From UBA4716 sp036310525 (lineage in GTDB: Bacteria > Bacillota > Clostridia > UBA1381), in NCBI GenBank assembly GCA_036310525.1, contig JAXJRQ010000085.1, positions 1 through 6,689 of the forward strand: a DNA stretch of 6,689 nt, read 5' to 3'. Shown one piece after another: positions 1 to 5,129 of this stretch; the stretch's first letter is position 1; the number at the start of each line of letters is the position of its first letter. The notes below the pieces were generated by a model that was not told the DNA's origin, searched no databases, and saw only the letters and a program-made list of their open reading frames with translations. The position numbers and the translations under genes were made by a program.

Positions 1-6
1 ATTTTA

Positions 7-36
7 CACGGACCGTCTGGAAGCCGGTCCCTACAA
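7..36 (-). repeat. Short palindromic repeat unit, TGTAGGG family (unit 1)
   Basis: Read on the minus strand the unit begins TTGTAGGG and ends CCGTG, like the unit at 108-138. The arms GGACCG (10-15) and CGGTCC (25-30) are exactly complementary. Two further inner pairs follow across one mismatch, leaving a three-base loop. The arm sequence differs from the other two units, but the outer TTGTAGGG/CCGTG frame is shared, which supports membership in one dispersed family. It lies beyond the operon terminator and has no coding content. Its function is unknown. Confidence 0.6.
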
Positions 37-70
37 ATATAATTGTTCACAACTGTACACAATTTACCGC

Positions 71-100
71 CGTAGGGGACGATGCCCACATCGTCCCGTT
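71..100 (+). repeat. Short palindromic repeat unit, TGTAGGG family (unit 2)
   Basis: GGGACGATG (76-84) and CATCGTCCC (89-97) form a perfect 9-bp stem around the four-base loop CCCA. The unit starts CGTAGGGG. It is in opposite orientation to the unit at 108-138. Over 27 positions the two differ at four bases, and these four are two compensated base pairs in the stem. The pair of units can also fold into one larger hairpin. No flanking target-site duplication or transposase is visible. Confidence 0.7.
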
Positions 101-107
101 GTATATT

Positions 108-138
108 CACGGGCGGATGTGGGCATCCGCCCCTACAA
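108..138 (-). repeat. Short palindromic repeat unit, TGTAGGG family (unit 3)
   Basis: GGGCGGATG (111-119) and CATCCGCCC (124-132) form a perfect 9-bp stem with a four-base loop. On the minus strand the unit reads TTGTAGGGG, then stem and loop, then CCGTG, matching the ends of the unit at 7-36. It is inverted relative to the unit at 71-100 and about 10 bp from it. Short GC-rich palindromes of this style recur between genes in many clostridial genomes (from memory, not searched). Confidence 0.7.
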
Positions 139-186
139 TATCATAATATTCATCTCACCGATAAATTACAATTTACAAAATCGCAT

Positions 187-219
187 AAAAAAACGGAATG
201 GCGATGCCATTCCGTTTTT
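187..219 (-). terminator. Intrinsic terminator after jag, probably bidirectional
   Basis: A perfect stem of about 14 bp (189-202 with 206-219, core ACGGAATGGC/GCCATTCCGT) encloses the three-base loop GAT. On the minus strand it is followed by seven T's (187-193 as A's on the plus strand) and begins about 8 nt after the jag stop codon. It is therefore a strong rho-independent terminator for the minus-strand operon. A run of T's also follows on the plus strand, so it could work in both directions. Confidence 0.92.
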
Positions 220-226
220 ATTAACA

Positions 227-1147
227 TTAGTGGTCGAGATTATGAGCTGCGAGATAATCCTCGAAGTTCTTATACTCAGCCTTATGCTGTGTCGGCTTGA
301 AATCAGCCTTATATGTCGTTGCATAGCTTCCGACATTTTCTGCCACAACATCATCCTCATGATTCACAGCCGGTTTAGTGTTTTCATGATTTTTCTTATA
401 GTTATTATTCTTCTTTTTTGTATAGGGCTTAGGATTTTTCGGTGCAATAACAACCTTTCTGTAAGGCTCTGAACCAATTGAATATGTTGTTACATCCTCA
501 TTATCCTGCAAGCTTGAATGTATAATACGTCTCTCATACGGATTCATAGGTTCAAGTGTGAATTTCTTACCTGTACGTGCAACCTTTTCAGACAATCTCT
601 TTGAAAGTGCAAGAAGGGCATCTGTACGCTTTTCACGATAATTCTCAGTATCAATTGAAACCTTGATATAATCCTCTGAGTGCTTATTCACAACAAGTGA
701 TGTAAGATACTGCAAGCTGTCAAGTGTATCGCCTCTCTTACCGATAACAATACCCATATTATCGCCCGAAATATCTATCGAAACAGTGTTATCTTCGCCT
801 TCCTTTGCGTCGATATTAACATCAAGCTCCATAGCCTTGAAAATATCGCCCAAAAACTTTGCTGCTACTTCTTCAGGCGCTTCGTCCGAAACAACTTTCT
901 TTGAAGCAGGCTTTGCAGCTGGCGCAGCCTTTTCTGTTTTCTTTGCTTTATTATCTTCTTTAACCGTTACCTTAACAACGGCATCTCTGGCACCAAGACC
1001 AAGGAAGCCTTTTGCTCCCTCATCTATTACCTCTACTGTTACTTTATCCTCTGAAACTCCAAGCTCCTCCAATGCCAATTTAACAGCATCATTTACGTTT
1101 TTTGCTCTTTTTTCCGTGGAGTTGCTTTTTTTCCGGAATTCTGACAT
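227..1147 (-). CDS. jag: Jag/KhpB family KH-R3H RNA-binding protein
   Basis: A 306-residue cytoplasmic RNA-binding protein of the Jag (SpoIIIJ-associated, KhpB) family. In other Firmicutes KhpB partners with KhpA and affects cell elongation and division. A Jag_N domain (about residues 13-62, with GAKGFLGLG) is followed by an Ala/Lys linker (65-90). A type II KH domain (about 93-165) carries the GKRG loop at 136-139. An R3H domain (about 170-235) has its Arg-x3-His pair at R206 and H210. The usual fold ends near residue 235. Here a tail of about 70 residues follows, rich in Lys, Asn and His, probably disordered, ending in an acidic/aromatic segment. The ATG at 1147 has an AAAGGGG site 9 nt upstream and lies inside the end of yidC, overlapping it by 59 nt. 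It is the last gene of the operon, with a strong terminator directly after it. Confidence 0.95.
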   Translation of the reverse strand: MSEFRKKSNSTEKRAKNVNDAVKLALEELGVSEDKVTVEVIDEGAKGFLGLGARDAVVKVTVKEDNKAKKTEKAAPAAKPASKKVVSDEAPEEVAAKFLGDIFKAMELDVNIDAKEGEDNTVSIDISGDNMGIVIGKRGDTLDSLQYLTSLVVNKHSEDYIKVSIDTENYREKRTDALLALSKRLSEKVARTGKKFTLEPMNPYERRIIHSSLQDNEDVTTYSIGSEPYRKVVIAPKNPKPYTKKKNNNYKKNHENTKPAVNHEDDVVAENVGSYATTYKADFKPTQHKAEYKNFEDYLAAHNLDH

Positions 1148-2057
1148 CTATGTCATCCCCTTTCTTATTAAAATATGCATTAAGTATCAACTGCTGTACT
1201 ATCTGCATAACCGAACTGATTATCCAGTAAACACCCAGTCCTGCCGGCAATGTAAATGTGAAAACACCGGTCATGACAGGCATCATCATTGTCATTGTTC
1301 TTGACATTTGTGCCGCTGAGTCGTCTGCGTTCGGATTTGTGTTTTTCTGACCTGACTGAGCCATTGTAATCTTGTTGGACAATATCGAAGTGATTACTGC
1401 AAGTGCAGGAATCAGGAGCAGTGCAATTTTTCCCCAGTCGGAGAAATCAGCACGCATAATATAATTCATTGCAACTGATGGTACGTTCGATATATCCAGA
1501 CCGCAAAAATTAAAGTTGATTGCCCATTCATCCATAGCTCCGTTAAGAGTCTGTGCCCACTGCGAAACCTGAATCTGCGAGTTTTTCAGGATACCTGCGG
1601 CGTCAAGCTGAGCAAGATTTCCTATACTGTGTCCTGCCTGAACCATAGCATCCTTTAGCTGTGCCACACGGTCAATTGCGCTCTGGCTTGTTACGTCAAC
1701 ACCCAAAAGGTACTTTAACGGCGCATAAATAACCCTGTACAGACCAATCAGGATAGGGAACTGAATAAGCATCGGCAGACATCCGCCTGTCAATGACACA
1801 TCGTTCTCTTTATAGAGCTTTGCCATTTCTCTTTGCAGTTTTTCCTTGTCGTTTGCATACTTTGTCTGCAATTCCTGCAAAATAGGCTGTATCTTCTGCT
1901 GTTTTTTCATCGCCTTTTGCGATCTGATATTAAGAGGCAGAAGTATCAGCTTAATAAGAATAGTAAAAATTATAATCGACAAACCGTAGTTGGCAACAAG
2001 GTTATAAATCTGCTCGATTATCCAGCCCATAGGTCTGGTAATACAATATTCAAACAT
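1089..2057 (-). CDS. yidC: YidC/Oxa1 family membrane protein insertase
   Basis: A 322-residue insertase that places membrane proteins into the cytoplasmic membrane, alone or with SecYEG. A first hydrophobic helix (about 24-43) is followed by a charged amphipathic cytoplasmic hairpin (about 44-88). The family signature GCLPMLIQFPILIGLY is at 92-107. More membrane segments lie near 209-229 and 257-292, with the typical MMMPVMTGVFTFTLPAGLG stretch. The groove position that is Arg in B. subtilis and E. coli YidC appears to be Lys36 here (TILIKLILLPL). There is no N-terminal signal peptide or lipobox. The segment at about 120-205 is longer than in SpoIIIJ (261 aa), which accounts for the extra length. 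The C-terminus is strongly basic (GKKSKKRK), as expected for ribosome contact. An AGAGGA site precedes the ATG by 9 nt. The 3' end overlaps jag. Confidence 0.96.
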   Translation of the reverse strand: MFEYCITRPMGWIIEQIYNLVANYGLSIIIFTILIKLILLPLNIRSQKAMKKQQKIQPILQELQTKYANDKEKLQREMAKLYKENDVSLTGGCLPMLIQFPILIGLYRVIYAPLKYLLGVDVTSQSAIDRVAQLKDAMVQAGHSIGNLAQLDAAGILKNSQIQVSQWAQTLNGAMDEWAINFNFCGLDISNVPSVAMNYIMRADFSDWGKIALLLIPALAVITSILSNKITMAQSGQKNTNPNADDSAAQMSRTMTMMMPVMTGVFTFTLPAGLGVYWIISSVMQIVQQLILNAYFNKKGDDIDVRIPEKKQLHGKKSKKRK

Positions 2058-2085
2058 CTGTTTTTTCCTCTCCGCTGCCTTGATT

Positions 2086-2113
2086 AAAAAATCCCGGTAT
2101 TATGGTACGGGAT
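2086..2113 (-). terminator. Terminator-like hairpin at the end of yidD
   Basis: On the minus strand ATCCC-GTA pairs with TAC-(C)-GGGAT around the loop CCATAA. That is eight pairs with one bulged C, directly followed by TTTTTT (A's at 2086-2091 on the plus strand). The hairpin includes the yidD stop codon and lies upstream of the yidC ribosome site. It is shorter than the terminator at 187-219, so it probably attenuates transcription or blocks 3' exonuclease decay rather than ending transcription fully. Confidence 0.5.
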
Positions 2114-2312
2114 CATAACCGCCCTTATGAAACGGATGGCATTTTAACAGCCGCTTAAGGGCAAGATAACCCCCTTTAAGGGCACCGTACTTTTCAATCG
2201 CCTCACGGGCATACTGTGAACATGTGGGGATAAACCGGCAGCAAGCCCCACCCTTGTACGGCGAAATATGGTGTCTGTAAAAATCAATTAAAATAATAAG
2301 TAGTTTTTTCAA
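2100..2312 (-). CDS. yidD: YidD, membrane protein insertion efficiency factor
   Basis: A 70-residue protein of the YidD family (formerly DUF37), an inner-membrane-associated factor that helps YidC-dependent insertion. The family pattern is complete. An N-terminal amphipathic helix (LLIILIDFYRHHISPYKG) is followed by CCRFIPTCSQYA (24-35), then the helix YGALKGGYLALKRLLKCHPFHKGGYDP to the C-terminus. Its length is normal. The start is TTG at 2312-2310, overlapping the rnpA stop as TTGA. An in-frame TGA lies two codons upstream, so no earlier start is possible. No good Shine-Dalgarno site is seen, and translation is probably coupled to rnpA. yidC follows 42 nt downstream, matching the partner role. 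Confidence 0.95.
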   Translation of the reverse strand: MKKLLIILIDFYRHHISPYKGGACCRFIPTCSQYAREAIEKYGALKGGYLALKRLLKCHPFHKGGYDPVP

Positions 2313-2647
2313 CTTTCAATCAATCCAAGCTTTCTCATAGCATATTCAATGTCCTTCATAATCTGCGGCTGTGACTTGCCTGTTGCTCTGTTACGGGACA
2401 CAATTATAATATCATAACCCTGCAAGAGCCTGTCCGATAAAAGACGGTAGCTCTCACGCATCAGACGCTTTAAGCGGTTTCTGACAACTGCTTTTCCGAC
2501 TGATTTTGATACAGTGAGTCCCACACGGTTTATTCCGAAACGGTTTTTCGACATATAAACCACAGTATAGCCGCCTGCATAGCTTTTGCCACGTGCATAT
2601 AGCCGTCTGAAGTCATTGTTGCGTTTTAAACTTGTAATGTTATTCAT
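2309..2647 (-). CDS. rnpA: Ribonuclease P protein component
   Basis: A 112-residue basic protein subunit of RNase P. It binds the catalytic RNA and the 5' leader of precursor tRNAs to aid 5' end maturation. The family features are present: LKRNNDFRRLYARGKSYAGG near the N-terminus, GLTVSKSVGKAVVRNRLKRLMRE in the centre (about 43-66, containing the RNR signature), and YDIIIVSRN in the last third. The start is ATG at 2647. The upstream sequence (GACGAAGAAAATGCT) has only a weak Shine-Dalgarno match, unlike rpmH just before it. The ATG context GCTATGAAT is duplicated 44 bp upstream. Its last four bases overlap the TTG start of yidD. A terminator-like hairpin separates it from rpmH. Confidence 0.96.
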   Translation of the reverse strand: MNNITSLKRNNDFRRLYARGKSYAGGYTVVYMSKNRFGINRVGLTVSKSVGKAVVRNRLKRLMRESYRLLSDRLLQGYDIIIVSRNRATGKSQPQIMKDIEYAMRKLGLIES

Positions 2648-2704
2648 AGCATTTTCTTCGTCCGCATTTGCGGTAAATCAAATTAATTCATAGCGTAAAT
2701 CAAA
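2642..2704 (-). repeat. Interleaved short direct repeats before rnpA
   Basis: In plus-strand notation ATTCATAGC occurs at 2642-2650 (covering the rnpA start codon) and again at 2686-2694. GTAAATCAAA occurs at 2673-2682 and 2695-2704. The upstream copy of the start context reads ATG AAT TAA on the minus strand, a two-codon frame. The arrangement suggests a small local duplication of the rnpA leader. No function is evident. Confidence 0.5.
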
Positions 2705-2709
2705 ATACT

Positions 2710-2748
2710 AAAAAAGGCAAAAAGCTCTCCATCTTTGAACTTCTTGCC
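2710..2748 (-). terminator. Intra-operon terminator between rpmH and rnpA
   Basis: On the minus strand GGCAAGAAGTTC (2748-2737) pairs with GAGCTTTTTGCC (2727-2716). That is twelve pairs, two of them G-U, around a nine-base loop, followed at once by TTTTTT (2715-2710). It begins 14 nt after the rpmH stop codon. This is a plausible rho-independent terminator or attenuator that would make rpmH mRNA more abundant than the downstream genes. Flanking ATTTACGC (2761-2768) and GCGTAAAT (2693-2700) are complementary and could close a larger structure. Confidence 0.7.
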
Positions 2749-2762
2749 CTAATAGCTGTAAT

Positions 2763-2897
2763 TTACGCAGTTAAAGACTTTCTGCCTTTTCTTCTTCTTG
2801 ATGCCAAAATCTTTCTACCTGATTTTGTAGCCATTCTCTTTCTGAATCCGTGTTCCTTAGATCTCTGACGCTTTTTTGGCTGGAATGTCATTTTCAT
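2763..2897 (-). CDS. rpmH: 50S ribosomal protein L34
   Basis: A 44-residue, highly basic protein of the large ribosomal subunit. The translation begins MKMTFQPKKRQRSKEHGF and ends RKGRKSLTA. It matches L34 along its whole length, including the conserved FQPKKRQR and GFRKRMATKSGRKILASRRR parts. The start is ATG at 2897-2895. A strong GGGAGGTG site (2905-2912) sits 7 nt upstream and decides this start over the in-frame ATG two codons later. It is the first gene of its block, served by a consensus promoter at 2974-3002 and a leader of about 70 nt. In most Firmicutes the gene upstream of rpmH is a divergent dnaA. Here it is hslO on the same strand. Confidence 0.97.
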   Translation of the reverse strand: MKMTFQPKKRQRSKEHGFRKRMATKSGRKILASRRRKGRKSLTA

Positions 2898-2921
2898 TTC
2901 TCTGCACCTCCCTGTTAATAT

Positions 2922-2939
2922 ACGATTCCGATTAATCGT
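2922..2939 (-). promoter_or_regulatory. Small hairpin in the rpmH leader
   Basis: In the predicted rpmH leader, ACGATT and AATCGT form a 6-bp stem with a six-base loop. It ends about 9 nt before the ribosome site at 2905-2912. An alternative self-pairing CGATTAATCG overlaps it, and GGAATC occurs twice nearby. It could modulate translation of L34 or stabilise the mRNA, but the stem is AT-rich and short. It does not match a riboswitch or ribosomal-protein leader that I recognise. Confidence 0.35.
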
Positions 2940-2973
2940 CTTGATTCCAAATTAAAAATCAGACACCTTATCT

Positions 2974-3002
2974 ATTATATAGATTTTATTGTGTTTTGTC
3001 AA
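2974..3002 (-). promoter_or_regulatory. Consensus sigma-A promoter for the rpmH operon
   Basis: On the minus strand TTGACA (3002-2997), a 17-bp spacer and TATAAT (2979-2974) match both hexamers of the housekeeping promoter consensus with optimal spacing. Transcription should start near 2967-2968, giving a leader of about 70 nt before rpmH. The -10 box sits inside the inverted repeat TCTAT-N3-ATAGA (2971-2983). The -35 box lies only about 24 nt after the hslO stop codon. Confidence 0.92.
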
Positions 3003-3025
3003 GGTTTTTTTGAAATTTTTACAAT

Positions 3026-3910
3026 TTATTTTGCTTTTTCGAGCAATTCTTCCAACTCTGCCTTATCAAAGGTATATTTTCCGTTACAGAATTGACAGCA
3101 AATTTCCGCCTGACCCTGTTCTCTGATAATGTCCTCAAGCTCGTCCTTGCCTATTGAAATAAGCGCTTTTTCCATACGTTCACGTGAGCATTTGCACTTA
3201 TATGCCGGTGTAACGGTCTTGTTTTCGAGTAGCATCGAAAATCCCTGTGTCACACGAAACGCAATGTCCATTACATCCATACCGCTGTCAATCATTTCGG
3301 TAACGGGCGGAAGTCCTGCTATAATTTCCTCAAGACGTTTTGCCATATCATCGGTCGCTTCGGGCATAAGCTGAATCATATATCCGCCCGCCGCTTTTAT
3401 TGAGTTATCGGTATCAACCAGTACGCCAAGCGCAATTGCAGTCGGGATTTGCTCGCTTTTTGCGTAATAATATGTCAAGTCCTCAGCAATTTCGCCCGAT
3501 ACAAGCGGAATACGTCCGATATAAGGCTCTTTAAGTCCCAAATCCCTTATTATGCTCAAATCTCCAACGCCTACACCGCCGCCAACGTCGATTTTACCTC
3601 TGCTGTTTAAGGGCAAATCAACGTACGGGTTATGCACATAACCACGCACATTAAGACTGCTGTCCGTTACGGCAACAAGTCTTCCCAAGGGTCCATCGCC
3701 GTTTATCTGCAATGTGAGCGAATCGCTTTCATTTTTAAGACCTGCTGCTCCCATTAAAACCGCTCCTGTAAGCAGTCTGCCCAATGCCGCAGATGCGACG
3801 GGATTTGTATCATGTATTGTATGAGCCTCGTTTACAAGCTCCGTTGTTATGGCACAAAACACTCGTATTGCGCCATCCATGCTGTTTCCTCTTACAAGTA
3901 TATCTGACAT
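3026..3910 (-). CDS. hslO: Hsp33 family redox-regulated molecular chaperone
   Basis: A 294-residue cytoplasmic holdase of the Hsp33 family. In characterised members, zinc release and disulfide formation under oxidative stress unfold the C-terminal switch and activate binding of unfolding proteins. The N-terminal and middle substrate-binding domains cover about 1-230 (LQINGDGPLGRLVAVTD, GYVHNPYVDLPLN, GGGVGVGDLSIIRDLG). The zinc switch is intact: C239-x-C241 (KCKCSRERM) and C272-x2-C275 (CQFC), with an extra Cys at 271 and a family-typical GxxEL-like segment between them. The ATG at 3910 has AAAGGATG upstream. The gap to the cdaR stop is 17 nt, which suggests co-transcription with cdaA-cdaR. 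No GC-rich terminator follows the stop before the rpmH promoter. Confidence 0.96.
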   Translation of the reverse strand: MSDILVRGNSMDGAIRVFCAITTELVNEAHTIHDTNPVASAALGRLLTGAVLMGAAGLKNESDSLTLQINGDGPLGRLVAVTDSSLNVRGYVHNPYVDLPLNSRGKIDVGGGVGVGDLSIIRDLGLKEPYIGRIPLVSGEIAEDLTYYYAKSEQIPTAIALGVLVDTDNSIKAAGGYMIQLMPEATDDMAKRLEEIIAGLPPVTEMIDSGMDVMDIAFRVTQGFSMLLENKTVTPAYKCKCSRERMEKALISIGKDELEDIIREQGQAEICCQFCNGKYTFDKAELEELLEKAK

Positions 3911-3927
3911 TTAGTTTCCATCCTTTA

Positions 3928-5115
3928 TTACTGTTTTTGACGTATTATCACATACGCTGTATATTCTTTATGAACGCTTACCGTTTCACCCTCTATTGTG
4001 ACGGGCAGAACATGCTCACCCTCGCCAAGACCATCGAGGTTGACCTTTGCTTTTACGTTATCTGCATTGAGCTTATCTTCAAGCGCACTTACCTCAACCT
4101 TTATATTGGTAAATTCTGCTTCCAGACCCTCGGCAAGATTTTCGCCGTAAGGACGGATTTCAAGCTCTGCGGTAGTTTTTTCGATAAGTGACGGCTTCAC
4201 CTTTACGGTTCTGTAGTTTTCGGGAACATACATCCCCTCAGCCTGCGTCAGAGTAAATTCCTCTGCGGAATCTGTTTTTCTGTCAATATAAAGCTGAACC
4301 TCTTCTGCTGTACATTCAGGCAGTACGCCTACCTCAAGCTCTGTCACCGATGAAGTACTTTTGCTTTCGTTAAGTACATATTTTTTATGCATTTCTTCCG
4401 TAAGTACAAGCTTTACGGGAAGAGTTTTTTTGTCGTAAATAATGTTTGTTACCTTTATTGTTGCGGCATCGGCTTCAATTGTTTCGTTTTTTTCAATATA
4501 ACCGCCGCTCTGGTCAAGCAGCAGGTATTTCACTTCGCTTTCGCCGTTTTCGGTTATTTCCGAAACATCCACGTCGGCAATTCCGTATGAAACCATGTCA
4601 AGCTCGGATTGTGAGCCTGTAATCTTTACGGTTTTTGTTCCAAGCACAGACTCAACAATTTTATTTTTCAATGTGCCCGTCTGGCGTACCTTTACCGGAA
4701 TTTCCTTTTCGCACAGCTTTTCAACATTAACGGAAATATCGCCGTATTTTTCCTTTTCAACCGAAATCCTCGTAGTGGGAAGCTTAACGGCACCTTTTAA
4801 TGTATATTCACCTTCTTCGTGAATATCGGACACATCCACCTCGATATGAACTTCATTCATATACTCAAGTAAATCCTTGCGCTTTCCGCTTACGGAAACG
4901 GAAGCAGGCGGAATTTCGTTTCTGCCCGTGATTACCATACCACGCTCACGAAGCGCCGTTTCGCCGTTAAAATGCACGTACAAGCCTGAAAGGGTGGTGG
5001 TTATGTCGGGATCATTTACATATGTTACGGCAATCCACACAGCAATCGCCAGAATTAATGACAATATCATAGTCCTCATGCCGGGAGGTTTTTTTGCTTT
5101 TGGTATGTTTTTCAT
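3928..5115 (-). CDS. cdaR: YbbR-like protein CdaR, regulator of CdaA
   Basis: A 395-residue membrane-anchored extracytoplasmic protein. In other Firmicutes CdaR binds and modulates the diadenylate cyclase CdaA. A basic N-terminus (MKNIPKAKKPPGMR) precedes one membrane helix (about 15-33), with the remainder outside. YbbR-type repeats are visible: the first at about 45-130 (VSVSGKRKDL, VDVSDIHEEGEYTL), the second at about 140-222 (VKITGSQSELDMV, VDVSEITENGE), a degenerate third at about 230-315, and the fourth at about 316-392 (VEVSALEDKLNADNVKAKVNLDG split across the repeat). This gives the usual four-repeat organisation. It starts 14 nt after the cdaA stop with an AGAGGATG ribosome site. Sequence identity in this family is low, so the call rests on architecture plus the cdaA neighbour. 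Confidence 0.9.
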   Translation of the reverse strand: MKNIPKAKKPPGMRTMILSLILAIAVWIAVTYVNDPDITTTLSGLYVHFNGETALRERGMVITGRNEIPPASVSVSGKRKDLLEYMNEVHIEVDVSDIHEEGEYTLKGAVKLPTTRISVEKEKYGDISVNVEKLCEKEIPVKVRQTGTLKNKIVESVLGTKTVKITGSQSELDMVSYGIADVDVSEITENGESEVKYLLLDQSGGYIEKNETIEADAATIKVTNIIYDKKTLPVKLVLTEEMHKKYVLNESKSTSSVTELEVGVLPECTAEEVQLYIDRKTDSAEEFTLTQAEGMYVPENYRTVKVKPSLIEKTTAELEIRPYGENLAEGLEAEFTNIKVEVSALEDKLNADNVKAKVNLDGLGEGEHVLPVTIEGETVSVHKEYTAYVIIRQKQ

Positions 5116-5129
5116 TTTATCATCCTCTT

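Noticed and set aside
43..61. DnaA-box-like TTGTTCACA and nearby CTGTACACA
   Set aside because: One mismatch or more to TTATNCACA, no cluster, no AT-rich unwinding element and no dnaA nearby, so there is no support for an origin.
1..138. CRISPR array
   Set aside because: Only three units in mixed orientation, with unequal arms and irregular spacing of about 34 and 7 bp. The pattern is dispersed palindromes, not direct repeats with uniform spacers.
82..472. Overlapping plus-strand frames at the left end
   Set aside because: They run through the palindromic repeats, the terminator and the antisense of jag. They resemble no protein and lack ribosome sites.
786..1304. 172-codon plus-strand open frame
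   Set aside because: Antisense to jag and yidC. Its composition (Ser, Ala, Phe runs) mirrors the Glu/Ala/Lys-rich jag linker.
2644..2667. Seven-codon leader peptide overlapping the rnpA start
   Set aside because: The ATG has no Shine-Dalgarno site, and such short frames are expected by chance. Mentioned only as part of the rnpA leader finding.
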